DNA of 64,000 nt from an uncultured Porphyromonadaceae bacterium. GTDB lineage: Bacteria > Bacteroidota > Bacteroidia > Bacteroidales > Muribaculaceae. The stretch spans positions 46,919 through 110,918 of the forward strand of contig CAMWRW010000001.1 of the NCBI GenBank assembly GCA_947176755.1. Direction: 5' to 3'. Both the position numbers and the translations under genes were made by a program. The notes below the pieces were generated by a model. That model did not search any database and had not been told where the DNA came from. It saw only the letters and a list, made by a program, of their open reading frames with translations. Shown in pieces: positions 16,832 through 25,464 of the stretch; positions within the stretch are counted from its first letter, which is position 1, and every line of letters begins with the position of its first letter.

Positions 16832-17869
16832 TTACTTAATTTTTTCAATTCCTTTGCCAAGCATATCAAGGGCGAAGTCAAGAATCGCGTCCTTCCCCTC
16901 TGCAAGCTCTGCAGCAGGGGAATGGACCTCGCAACCTTCCGAGGGATCAATTCCGGACTCGGTCGACTGCATCGCCGCGTCGTACATCGGCGAGGCCGAA
17001 AAACGTATCGCCCAGCCATTGGGAAGCTCCGAGGTAAAGGGAAGGCCGCCTCCCCCGCCGGTGCGCGCCCCGACTATCTTCACCTGAGGAAGCTGCTTCA
17101 TGACCGACACGAAATCGTTGGCTGCCGAAAAACAACTCCGGTTGGTCAGAACGGCGATCGGTTTAAAATACTGCACTCTCCCCGACGCCGGGGAGTATTT
17201 CACGGGATAGGGATCGGAGAAATCATCAGCCCCCGGTCCTGTCTTGTGGCGGATGTAACCGGCAAGAAATTCCCGGTCGATAAATCGCCCGACAAATGCG
17301 GGGACGTTTGTCAGCAGTCCTCCCCCGTTGTCGCGAATGTCGATCACAAGACCTTTTGTGTCGCCGAGAAGCGCGAGGATGTAGTCGAGCTGCGACTCCC
17401 CCACCGGGGAGCTGAACGACGGATAACGGATATAGCCGATCGTGTCGGGAAGAAATACGGCATACTGGATCGATCCGCTCTGCAATCCTCCGAAATGAAG
17501 ATAATATTCCTGCAGGCAACGGTCGTCGAAGTCCTGGGGATAATCGCTCCACCATTTTTTATAATAACTCGTGGCAAAGGGAGCGGAAAGATTGACATGT
17601 CCGTCACGCAGCGTGTCAAGGAGATTGGACATGACAGTAAAGGTGGTGAGAGGGTCGGTGTCAGGCGCAAGAAGAGAGCGGGCCTCGGCGCAGGCCCCGT
17701 GCCAGTCGATTTCTTTCTCTCCGAGGTAACAGTAACGTTCGGCCACGATCTTTTCAAGAGCATCGAGCGAGTCAAGGGGATTGCTTGGAGAGGGATCATC
17801 GGAGCAGCCGATCAGGGCAAGGGCGGGCAGAATCAGCAGGAAGAGAATCCGGAAGGCAACCTTAATCAT
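16832..17869 (-). CDS. S41-family peptidase lipoprotein
   Basis: A 345-residue lipoprotein when started at MIKVAFRILFLLILPALALIGC (ATG 17869), whose signal peptide ends in a lipobox with C22; the in-frame ATG at 17929 would only add 20 non-signal residues. The mature part resembles C-terminal-processing peptidases of the tricorn/CtpA group. LRDGHVNL lies near 88, the S41 block LVIDIRDNGGGL at 175-185, and NRSCFSAANDF carries the probable nucleophile S248. I see no clear PDZ domain, which is common in short Bacteroidota S41 proteins. It is probably attached to the periplasmic or outer membrane face. Its substrate is unknown. It is divergent from the small gene at 17978. Confidence 0.82.
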   Translation of the reverse strand: MIKVAFRILFLLILPALALIGCSDDPSPSNPLDSLDALEKIVAERYCYLGEKEIDWHGACAEARSLLAPDTDPLTTFTVMSNLLDTLRDGHVNLSAPFATSYYKKWWSDYPQDFDDRCLQEYYLHFGGLQSGSIQYAVFLPDTIGYIRYPSFSSPVGESQLDYILALLGDTKGLVIDIRDNGGGLLTNVPAFVGRFIDREFLAGYIRHKTGPGADDFSDPYPVKYSPASGRVQYFKPIAVLTNRSCFSAANDFVSVMKQLPQVKIVGARTGGGGGLPFTSELPNGWAIRFSASPMYDAAMQSTESGIDPSEGCEVHSPAAELAEGKDAILDFALDMLGKGIEKIK

Positions 17870-17977
17870 ATTGAAGTCGTTATAATGGAAAGCCCGCACC
17901 GCTTGAGAGGTTGAGGTTGAGACTGACACCGGCCTTCCGACGGCGCAGGCGGAAGTTATTATTTAAATATTAATACT

Positions 17978-18214
17978 ATGAGCGACATTCTGAACACGGC
18001 TGAACGCCGTGAATTACCCTCTGACATGTACGGACTTCCCGAACGCCGGGAGTATCCGATGCCTGACGCGGCCCATGTTCGCGCCGCCGAATCCTATTTC
18101 CGTTATTGTCCCGAGGACCTCAAGCCGAAATTGGCCCGTGCGATCCTCAGATTTGCAAAGGAATATGGTGTGGATGTGGAGTCGCCGACAATTCTGAGCT
18201 ACGCTTCGGAATAA
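17978..18214 (+). CDS. Small conserved protein, DUF6582-like
   Basis: A 78-residue cytosolic protein beginning MSDILNTAERRELPSDMYGLPERREYPMPD. The pattern of a short N-terminus, then R-x-LP-x(4)-YGLPE-R-x-YP-x-PD-x-HV-x-AA, resembles small phage- and chromosome-encoded proteins grouped in DUF6582; I make this link from memory. The second half is predicted helical (AESYFRYCPEDLKPKLARAILRFAKEYGV). Function is unknown. The start follows an A/T-rich stretch (17958-17975). Its last 16 nt overlap the 3' end of queC on the other strand, so the two genes are tail to tail without a terminator. Confidence 0.65.
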   Translation: MSDILNTAERRELPSDMYGLPERREYPMPDAAHVRAAESYFRYCPEDLKPKLARAILRFAKEYGVDVESPTILSYASE

Positions 18215-18855
18215 ACCGTCGGATCCTGAAGGGCGGCATCGCGGAAGGCCTCGCGCCGCTCGGTGCATGTGCCGCAACGTCCGCAATGTTTCTCCCCTCC
18301 TTTGTAGCAACTGTAGGTTAACGAATAATCGACACCGATCGTCGCGCCGCGACGGGCGATGTCGGTTTTGGTTATATCCGTATAGGGAGCGAGGATGGAG
18401 ATACGGTCGTAGGTGCCCTCTTCGATGGCGCGGCTCATGGCATCGACAAATGCACGTCGGCAGTCGGGATAGATCGCATGGTCGCCGGAATGATTGGCGA
18501 GCATGACATGCTTCAGACCGCGGGTTTCGGCAAGCCCGGCGGCAACCGACAACATGATGCCGTTACGGAACGGCACCACCGTCGAACGCATATTCTCGTC
18601 GTCATAGTTTCCTTCCGGAATTGCGTCAGCCCCCGAGAGCAGCGAACTGGCAAAATATTCCCCCATGAATCCAAGGGGAATCACAAGATGCTCCACTCCG
18701 AGACGTCGGCAATTTTCCGCCGCACACTCAATCTCGCGTGCATTATGATTGGAACCGTAATCAAAAGTCACGGCCAAGGCAATCCTGTCGGCGAAATCAT
18801 GGAGCAATGTCACGGAATCCATCCCTCCGGAGAGGACTATAACACTATCTTTCAT
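18199..18855 (-). CDS. queC: 7-cyano-7-deazaguanine synthase QueC
   Basis: A 218-residue cytosolic enzyme that converts 7-carboxy-7-deazaguanine to preQ0 with ATP and ammonia in queuosine biosynthesis. The PP-loop SGGMDS (residues 9-14) binds ATP. The zinc site C183, C191, C194 and C197 lies in CYKGGEKHCGRCGTC. Length matches the family. It follows manA by 34 nt and has no promoter of its own that I can see, so it is probably cotranscribed with manA. QueD, QueE and other pathway genes are not in the window. Confidence 0.95.
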   Translation of the reverse strand: MKDSVIVLSGGMDSVTLLHDFADRIALAVTFDYGSNHNAREIECAAENCRRLGVEHLVIPLGFMGEYFASSLLSGADAIPEGNYDDENMRSTVVPFRNGIMLSVAAGLAETRGLKHVMLANHSGDHAIYPDCRRAFVDAMSRAIEEGTYDRISILAPYTDITKTDIARRGATIGVDYSLTYSCYKGGEKHCGRCGTCTERREAFRDAALQDPTVYSEA

Positions 18856-18889
18856 ATTTTTCCGTTAAAATATCGACTTCTTTCCGCGT

Positions 18890-19849
18890 TCAGATATAGA
18901 CTTCGATAGCAGAAAATTCTCGAACGGGAGTTATCTCCAGGCCATTTGCGGCTGCGGGGACAAGCACTGTCTCACCCCGGCGGATTTTTATTTCCGAAGC
19001 GCGAGTCCGCAGGGTCGCCTCCCCTTCTGTCGCCACCACGGCCACAAAGGAATCCAACTCGGAATAATCGCGCATCAGCTGGTCGGAAAGACGCAGGAGA
19101 TTTGCCGTAAAGAAATTATTACGCACAAGATTGACCGGAATATCCGGACGGCTTGTGTATGGAGAAGGAGCGACCTCGACTCCCCGGAAGTCAAGCGCCT
19201 CGCAGGCCTTGTCGGTGTGGAGCTCGCGCAGCTGACCTTTAGGGTCGCGACGTCCATAATCGTAGATGCGATAGGTCGCATCGGAACTTTGCTGGATTTC
19301 GACCACCATCGTGCCCCGCCCTATGGCGTGGACGCGGCCGGGAGGAATAAAGAAAACCTCTCCGGGCTTGACATCGAGATAGTTCAGCGACTCCTCGATC
19401 TTGCCGGTCTTAACGAGTTCGTGAAGTTCCGCCTTATCTATCGTGCGGGAAAAACCGTTTGCAATCCGTGCGCCGGGATCTGCCTCAAGCACATACCACA
19501 TCTCGGCTTTTCCGTTCGGAAGTCCGTGACGCAAGGCCGTAGCATCATCCGGGTGTACCTGAATCGAAAGATCCGAACAAGCCTCGATAAATTTTATCAA
19601 CAAAGGAAAAACCGGACCGAAACGGGTCTCGTTGCGCTCGCCCAGAAGGTCGGAGCCTTCCCGCTCGATAAGCTCGAGCAACGACATCCCGGCATCCGGA
19701 CCGTCGGCCACTACGGACACCGAATCCGGCATACACGCCAACTCCCACGACTCTCCGAGCCGAAGAGGCGCGGCGGGCAGCCCCTTGAGCCGCGCGATCT
19801 TATCGCCTCCCCAAAGAGTTTCCTTCAATATCGGTCGGAATTTCCACAT
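18890..19849 (-). CDS. manA: Class I mannose-6-phosphate isomerase
   Basis: A 319-residue cytosolic enzyme interconverting mannose 6-phosphate and fructose 6-phosphate, which feeds GDP-mannose for glycans. The Zn-site blocks are present: IQVHPDD near 96 and GEVFFIPPGRVHAIG near 160, followed by VVEIQQSSDATYRIYDYGR, the type-I short-form signature. The start MWKFRPILKETLWGG is typical of the family. It is the first gene of a probable manA-queC unit and has a perfect promoter upstream. Confidence 0.93.
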   Translation of the reverse strand: MWKFRPILKETLWGGDKIARLKGLPAAPLRLGESWELACMPDSVSVVADGPDAGMSLLELIEREGSDLLGERNETRFGPVFPLLIKFIEACSDLSIQVHPDDATALRHGLPNGKAEMWYVLEADPGARIANGFSRTIDKAELHELVKTGKIEESLNYLDVKPGEVFFIPPGRVHAIGRGTMVVEIQQSSDATYRIYDYGRRDPKGQLRELHTDKACEALDFRGVEVAPSPYTSRPDIPVNLVRNNFFTANLLRLSDQLMRDYSELDSFVAVVATEGEATLRTRASEIKIRRGETVLVPAAANGLEITPVREFSAIEVYI

Positions 19850-19929
19850 GAAGCCGTGTCTGTCTCGATTTTTAGTTCGATATGGGTTAGTTTAAGGTGC
19901 CGCCGGGTGGTTGTTCCGGCATTACTCGG

Positions 19930-19960
19930 CAAAATTAAAAATTTTTATGAGAACTACAAA
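19930..19960 (-). promoter_or_regulatory. Promoter of manA-queC
   Basis: On the minus strand TTTG (complement of 19957-19960) and taattttg (complement of 19930-19937) are 19 bp apart. The start would be near 19923, with a leader of about 74 nt. The rest of the 19850-20248 gap holds the divergent promoter at 20077 and A/T-rich leader DNA, with no gene. Confidence 0.7.
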
Positions 19961-20076
19961 ATTTTATAAGACCCCGTTCTCCAATGTTTGTTATATGTCG
20001 CCCTGACATTGATATTTCTTGTGGGTTGGGGGCTTAGCATCCATATTTCGGTATGTTATAAAAAACATTAATAATT

Positions 20077-20107
20077 TTTGCATTAGTCATTTTTTTGTCT
20101 AATTTTG
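20077..20107 (+). promoter_or_regulatory. Promoter of the three-gene T9SS cargo unit
   Basis: TTTG at 20077-20080 and taattttg at 20100-20107 are 19 bp apart. The predicted start near 20114 gives an unusually long leader of about 135 nt before ATG 20249, which could hold a regulatory structure. Confidence 0.7.
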
Positions 20108-20248
20108 TCGGCAGGGAGTATATAGCCCCTCTAATCTACCATGAAAAGCGCTCTTTCCATCAGAAATCGGAGACTTTTGCCGATTATTAACTGATAATAG
20201 GGCGGTTAACAAACCTTGCTAAAATATAAAAAATATAAATACCAACAC

Positions 20249-22546
20249 ATGAACAATTCTACCATATTGAGGAGTCTTGCCCTCCCCGCAGCGATTGCTG
20301 CGACGGCCATCGCTCAGGCCGGCAATGTTCCCCAGTACAATTTCAACCACTCGAAATCCGACTTCAAGTTTATCGAGGATGGCACGGCGCTCAACGTCAA
20401 CCACGGTGAGGCTCCCCGCTATTTCTTCGCGGACAAGCGTCCCTACATGACCGCCCATTCGGGACAAGGCTTCCCGATCGGTTTCAATTTCCGTTTCGGC
20501 GGTCGAGAGTTCAACCAGTTTATCATCAACGACAACGGTTATATCATGTTTGGCAAGGACCGCGTGTCGTTCAACGGCTATTCCAACATGGCCTTCGTAG
20601 ATGCGACCCGCTATGGTTCCGACCATTTCTACTGCGGACTCCGTCCGGCCACGTTCGGTATCAAGAAGGGGGAAATCTCCTATAAGCTGGAGGGTGAAGA
20701 GGGTTCGCGCACGATGACCGTGCAGTTCGCCCACATGAACATCAACGAGAAGAACATCAAGGGCAACGCCATCTACTCGCTCCAGATCGTGCTTCACGAA
20801 GCCGACAATTCTGTAGACATCAACTTCCTTGAGGAAGAGGCCCCCTACGTGTCAAACCATATCATGGCCGGACTCGCCGGCTGGGAGAACAGCGACCGTA
20901 TGCTTGTGCAGGCCTCCGCTATCGGCGAACCTTTCCATGTAGCCGAAGGAACCGTGATCAACACGTCGACGGGTGAAAACATGACCCCCTGGTCGTCGGA
21001 CGATCTTCTGGGCGAAACCCACGATGAGCCTTATTCTTTCCGTCTCCGCTTCGTGCCTGACGCGAATCAGGAATGCACCTTAGCCGCTCCCGAAGAACTG
21101 GACGTGACCCAGGAGGAAGACACACTGCAGGTGCGTTGCAAGGCCGCCGACAAGGCCGGCACGATGATTCTCGTCAGCGACCAACCATTTACCGACGCCG
21201 ATATGCCCGAACAGGGAGTAAGCTATCAGGTGCTGAATGACAATGGCGAATATGTGACAAAAATCGGAAACGCCACCTTAATATACTACGGTCAGGACGA
21301 GGAACCATACGCAGAACTGCCGAAGGTTGCCGCAAGCACGAAATATTATGTACGCGCTCTGAGCGTAAACGGCTACCCTGCTTACAATCCCGCCGGCACT
21401 GACCTTGAATTTATCACCTCACACGAGGCTCCCTCAAAAATGTCGGCCGAAGGGTCTGACAAGTCGCATATCCGCATCAATATCGACAGTTTCGCCCAGG
21501 TTGTGATAGCAGCCACCAACGAACGTGTCACAACGACCGACAAGGGCGACACCGGCATCTTCGGCATGCCTGACGCCGACGCTCAGGTCGGAGATGAAAT
21601 CGAAGGGGGCGGCAAAATCGTTTATGTGGGCGATCCGGGAGAGATCGACATTAAGGCCGACGAGAATATCCTGACTTTCTACCGCGCCTGGACTCTCAAT
21701 GACGGACGTCTTTCGGCCACGCATACCAACACCCGCGGCGTCACGATGCCTTCAATCCCCTACGAGCGTCCGATCGAGAACGAAACTCTGGCTGTCTCTC
21801 CGCTTAACTGGTTCACAAGCTCGAATTCCACTGACGGAACAGTTAACTCGCTCTTCAATCCTTATATGCGTGGTGAATCCGGCGACGAGCCTGCAATGCT
21901 CGGCATTTCCACCAATGGCTCCACCTGCGTGCTGATGACTCCGGAGCTTCCTCTGACCTCGCCCACTGAACTCACTTTTGAGTGGGCTCTGGAAACTCTC
22001 CGTCCCTCACAGGAACTCGACCCGTCAGACGGTCCCGCCGTACAGCTTCCGGAAGGAAACATCCCCGGTGATTTCGGTCTCGGCCATAAGTTTGTTGTTT
22101 CCGCCGGAATTCGAAGCACGGAAAACTGTCTCTATGAAGTCAATGAATACAACGGCTCGCTGAAAGCCAATCCTTCTGACCCCGACCACAATATTTCCGG
22201 CACATCAAGCTGGATTCCTGTCGGACCGCTCTCGATTCCGGAGATTGGCGAAAAGGGTCGTGTACGCTTCCAGTTCAGTACTGAAGGCTTCTCCTACATG
22301 TTCCTGCGCAATATCCGCATCGGCTATTTATCTTCTAACGAAGAGATTGCCGTTGTTCCGACAGATATGGTATGGGGTGGCAACGGCAGCCTTCATATCA
22401 TGTCGGCCGAAGGAGGCGAATATGATGTCTACAGTGTCGACGGCCGTCGCGTGGCACACGCAGCTCTCAATGCCGGCGAAACCGTTATCATCCCCTTGAA
22501 AGCCGGCATCTATATCGCCGGCGGCGAGAAGGTAGTGGTCCGTTAA
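20249..22546 (+). CDS. Large secreted protein with T9SS C-terminal sorting domain
   Basis: A 765-residue exported protein. ATG 20249 starts MNNSTILRSLALPAAIAATAIAQA, a signal peptide; an earlier TTG in frame adds only lysine and tyrosine residues. The N-terminal third (GFPIGFNFRFGGREFNQFIINDNGYIMFG) looks like the beta-sandwich seen at the start of many Bacteroidota surface proteins. Fibronectin-like segments follow in the middle (around 280-410), then a region resembling a jelly-roll near 540-690. The end, YDVYSVDGRRVAHAALNAG...LKAGIYIAGGEKVVVR, is a type A T9SS sorting tail. No catalytic motif is recognised, so adhesion or binding is a guess. It is first in a unit with the genes at 22620 and 25465. 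Confidence 0.78.
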   Translation: MNNSTILRSLALPAAIAATAIAQAGNVPQYNFNHSKSDFKFIEDGTALNVNHGEAPRYFFADKRPYMTAHSGQGFPIGFNFRFGGREFNQFIINDNGYIMFGKDRVSFNGYSNMAFVDATRYGSDHFYCGLRPATFGIKKGEISYKLEGEEGSRTMTVQFAHMNINEKNIKGNAIYSLQIVLHEADNSVDINFLEEEAPYVSNHIMAGLAGWENSDRMLVQASAIGEPFHVAEGTVINTSTGENMTPWSSDDLLGETHDEPYSFRLRFVPDANQECTLAAPEELDVTQEEDTLQVRCKAADKAGTMILVSDQPFTDADMPEQGVSYQVLNDNGEYVTKIGNATLIYYGQDEEPYAELPKVAASTKYYVRALSVNGYPAYNPAGTDLEFITSHEAPSKMSAEGSDKSHIRINIDSFAQVVIAATNERVTTTDKGDTGIFGMPDADAQVGDEIEGGGKIVYVGDPGEIDIKADENILTFYRAWTLNDGRLSATHTNTRGVTMPSIPYERPIENETLAVSPLNWFTSSNSTDGTVNSLFNPYMRGESGDEPAMLGISTNGSTCVLMTPELPLTSPTELTFEWALETLRPSQELDPSDGPAVQLPEGNIPGDFGLGHKFVVSAGIRSTENCLYEVNEYNGSLKANPSDPDHNISGTSSWIPVGPLSIPEIGEKGRVRFQFSTEGFSYMFLRNIRIGYLSSNEEIAVVPTDMVWGGNGSLHIMSAEGGEYDVYSVDGRRVAHAALNAGETVIIPLKAGIYIAGGEKVVVR

Positions 22547-22619
22547 GGACCTCTACCCTCCTGCGGGGCAAATAAGCAATTCAAATAACTCTTTTTTTAA
22601 TTAACTAATCTTCAACAAC

Positions 22620-25370
22620 ATGAGATTTTCGACTCTCTTTGCCGGAATGGCTTTGTTGGGAACAGCGATGACTGCGCAAGCGCACGACCTGCTTCTCTCC
22701 CCCAACCCGGATGAAGTTCAGACCGTGGATCGCATCGAGCAAGTTCACACAAAGTGGAACGTAGCTGATGTCGGTTACTCCTACGGAACGGCTTACTTCC
22801 TTGACCCCAACTGGAATCAGATTGACCTTTGGGTTACTTGGGACCCTTCTGATGTCACAGCGTTGGATCTTATTCCCGATACTCCGATCACGGAACCGGG
22901 TGAGTACACGCTGGTGATCTTTCCCAACTTTTCCGAGTCTATTAACAATCCGGACTATATCGAAGTCCAGTATGTCGTAACCGGCGAAGGAGGTTCCACC
23001 ACCGACAGCTGGCTTATCTCGCCCAACCCGAACGAAGTGCAGACTGTGGAATCAATCGAAATGATCTCCACAAAATGGAACATTGACGACGCCGGTTATG
23101 AGTATGGTACGGCCTATCTCCTTGACTCCAACTGGAATCAGATTGACCTCAAGCTTGATTATGACGCCATTACATGGGACATGAGTATTATCACAATGAC
23201 TCCCGCGACTCCCGTGACCGAACCGGGTGAATACACGCTTGTGATCCTTCCCAACATCACCGAGAAAATTCCCAACGAGACAATCGAGGTGAAATATGTT
23301 GTGACCGGTCCGGAAGACTTCGAGGTTGTTCCGAGCAAGATTACTCCGGAAGCCGGCTCAACAGTAACTTTGGGCGACGGCGTTGAATTCAACACGATCC
23401 GTCTTGAGTTTGCCAAGCAGGTATGGCTTGACCAGTCCGGCTTCAAGCTGACCGGCCCGAACGGAGCAGTAGACTTCTCGATCGGCGGCTGGTACAACAA
23501 TGAGAATCCGATGTTCCAGTACAACACGGGAGATCCGTTCGTGAATGTAGATTTCAACGTCGATGGTTCGCTCCCCAGCGGCACATATACGCTCGACATC
23601 GCAGCCGGCGCAATCGGCACTAAGAGCGGCCCCGCAGGATCGCTCAACGAACCCCTTTCTTACACTTGGGAATATGTCAACACCAAGGGTGATGCTGACG
23701 AGGCTCCCCTCGTGTTCAACAACATCCTCATCGGTAAGAACAAGGTTGTCGGACGCGATGCCAACTACAACAACGTCTATGCAATCGACGACACCTATCC
23801 TCAGGATATCCTGACCGATGGCTGCGAGATGCGCGACTGGGAGGCATACAACGATGCTAAGGATATCCCGGGCGATGTGCTCATCTTCGACCTCAATCAT
23901 GGTGCGAAAGCCGGCTATGCTTACTACACGGTTTATAACGCCAACACTCAGGAAATCATCCGTCAGGGTGGTCTGACCAAAACCGAGGACAACCTCTGGA
24001 CGTTCCACGTGCCGATGGCTCAGAAATTCTTCAAAGGAGTTGACTATGAGTTCACCATCCGCACTTACAGCGAGTATGGCGCAAATCAGGTAGAATATGG
24101 TGACGGCGCAACATTCACCTTCACCGGCACGAACGAGGCGTATCAGTTCAGCCCTGTTGAGCTTGTGGCATATTCTCCGGACCCCGACACTTACACCTTC
24201 ACCAAATATGAGGATGACACGTTCGCTGTGATCTTCAATGGCAACGTTAATGTTGATGACCGCACCAAGATCAACACCGGTATGGGTACTTCCATGAGTC
24301 CTCAAAAGATCGAATCCCGCACCGGCAAGGAATACGATGCAGTATGGTACATCACTGTTCAGAAATCCCTCATGGATGATCCGCAGATCAACTTCGCCAT
24401 CTACGCTAAAGACGAACAGGGCCGCGAAGTATACGGTGAATCCGGAACTGACGAGACAGCCTACAATCAGGTTACATACAAGTATGCGATCGGCCAGCCC
24501 CGCATCCGCATCTCTGACGGCAACACCCACAAGGCATCTCTGAAGACCTTCCGCATCACTGCCATCACCAAGTCGGGCGCAGAAAAGGGCCTGAACGACG
24601 CATACGTTTACCCCGAACTCCGCAACAAGCAGGGCGAGAAAATCTGTGGCATTCTGAAGGAATATGGTGAGATGGAATCCTTCGGCACCATCCTCAAGCA
24701 GCCTTATAAGATCATCCGCGAATCGGGCGGCAGCGAGTCTAACCCGATGGAGCTTGAGTTCTGTCTTGAAAAGGAAATCACCGAACCGGGTGAATACATC
24801 CTCTACTTCCCCGAGGCAGCTTACTCTTACGGCACGCAGTATGAGGGCGAGACCAGCATTGAACAGTCGTTCACTTACTGGGTAGTTCCTCACTATGACC
24901 TCACATACGTTCACGACAACCACTCTCTCCTCCTTGCACAGGTAGAGGAAGGCAACGTGAAGGAAATCAACGTTACCCCCGCCGAGGGCTGGAAGCTGAA
25001 CAAGCTCACGCTCAACGGCAAGGATGTGACTAACGAGGTATCCAACGGCATATACACTACGGATGCAATCAACGACCACAGCACACTTGCTGCCGAATAT
25101 GCATACGACGGCGAAGTTATCGAGCCGACCGGCATGAACGATGTTGTGACCGACCTCAACCTCCGCGCATGGAGCGAGAACAGCGCAATCTACGTAGCAG
25201 GTCTTAAGGCCGGCCAGTTCGTAGAGTGCTTCACGACAGGCGGCGCTCTGATGGAGAGCCACACTCTCGTAAACGACGACATGCTCCGCTTCAATGTGCC
25301 TGCAGGCGTTTACGTAATCACCGTTACCGAAGGCTCCAACCGCGTAGCCCTCAAGGTGATCAACAAATAA
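22620..25370 (+). CDS. Secreted repeat protein with tandem 107-residue domains and T9SS tail
   Basis: A 916-residue exported protein with signal peptide MRFSTLFAGMALLGTAMTAQA. Two tandem copies of a 107-residue domain follow: each begins LLLSPNP or WLISPNP, then EVQTV-x-I, YGTAYxLDxNWNQIDL, and ends with TEPGEYTLVI and a QYVVTG or KYVVTG strand. At DNA level the two copies share a stretch beginning at 22809 and 23130, 321 bp apart, so the duplication is fairly recent or conserved. A third, divergent TEPGEYIL segment lies near residue 720. The middle resembles Ig-like folds (SGTYTLDIAAGAI). The tail FNVPAGVYVITVTEGSNRVALKVINK is a T9SS sorting end. No enzyme motif is seen. Probable surface adhesin or structural protein. 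Confidence 0.78.
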   Translation: MRFSTLFAGMALLGTAMTAQAHDLLLSPNPDEVQTVDRIEQVHTKWNVADVGYSYGTAYFLDPNWNQIDLWVTWDPSDVTALDLIPDTPITEPGEYTLVIFPNFSESINNPDYIEVQYVVTGEGGSTTDSWLISPNPNEVQTVESIEMISTKWNIDDAGYEYGTAYLLDSNWNQIDLKLDYDAITWDMSIITMTPATPVTEPGEYTLVILPNITEKIPNETIEVKYVVTGPEDFEVVPSKITPEAGSTVTLGDGVEFNTIRLEFAKQVWLDQSGFKLTGPNGAVDFSIGGWYNNENPMFQYNTGDPFVNVDFNVDGSLPSGTYTLDIAAGAIGTKSGPAGSLNEPLSYTWEYVNTKGDADEAPLVFNNILIGKNKVVGRDANYNNVYAIDDTYPQDILTDGCEMRDWEAYNDAKDIPGDVLIFDLNHGAKAGYAYYTVYNANTQEIIRQGGLTKTEDNLWTFHVPMAQKFFKGVDYEFTIRTYSEYGANQVEYGDGATFTFTGTNEAYQFSPVELVAYSPDPDTYTFTKYEDDTFAVIFNGNVNVDDRTKINTGMGTSMSPQKIESRTGKEYDAVWYITVQKSLMDDPQINFAIYAKDEQGREVYGESGTDETAYNQVTYKYAIGQPRIRISDGNTHKASLKTFRITAITKSGAEKGLNDAYVYPELRNKQGEKICGILKEYGEMESFGTILKQPYKIIRESGGSESNPMELEFCLEKEITEPGEYILYFPEAAYSYGTQYEGETSIEQSFTYWVVPHYDLTYVHDNHSLLLAQVEEGNVKEINVTPAEGWKLNKLTLNGKDVTNEVSNGIYTTDAINDHSTLAAEYAYDGEVIEPTGMNDVVTDLNLRAWSENSAIYVAGLKAGQFVECFTTGGALMESHTLVNDDMLRFNVPAGVYVITVTEGSNRVALKVINK

Positions 25371-25400
25371 GAATCCCTCCGGAACATTTAGTTCCGTCCG

Positions 25401-25428
25401 GACCGGCGGGCCTGACCTCCCGCCGGTC
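25401..25428 (+). terminator. G+C-rich hairpin between two T9SS cargo genes
   Basis: A perfect 10-bp stem (25401-25410 with 25419-25428) with an 8-nt loop lies 30 nt past the stop at 25370. It is followed by ttc and A-rich DNA rather than a long T tract, so it may be a partial terminator or an mRNA-stabilising hairpin that tunes expression of the next gene. Confidence 0.5.
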
Positions 25429-25464
25429 TTCAAAAGATTAAAACCTTAAACTAAACAAACAACA

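Noticed and set aside
23358..25433. 691-codon open frame on the minus strand
   Set aside because: It lies wholly antisense to the repeat-containing T9SS cargo gene at 22620, has no signal, domain or composition of a real protein, and arises from codon bias.
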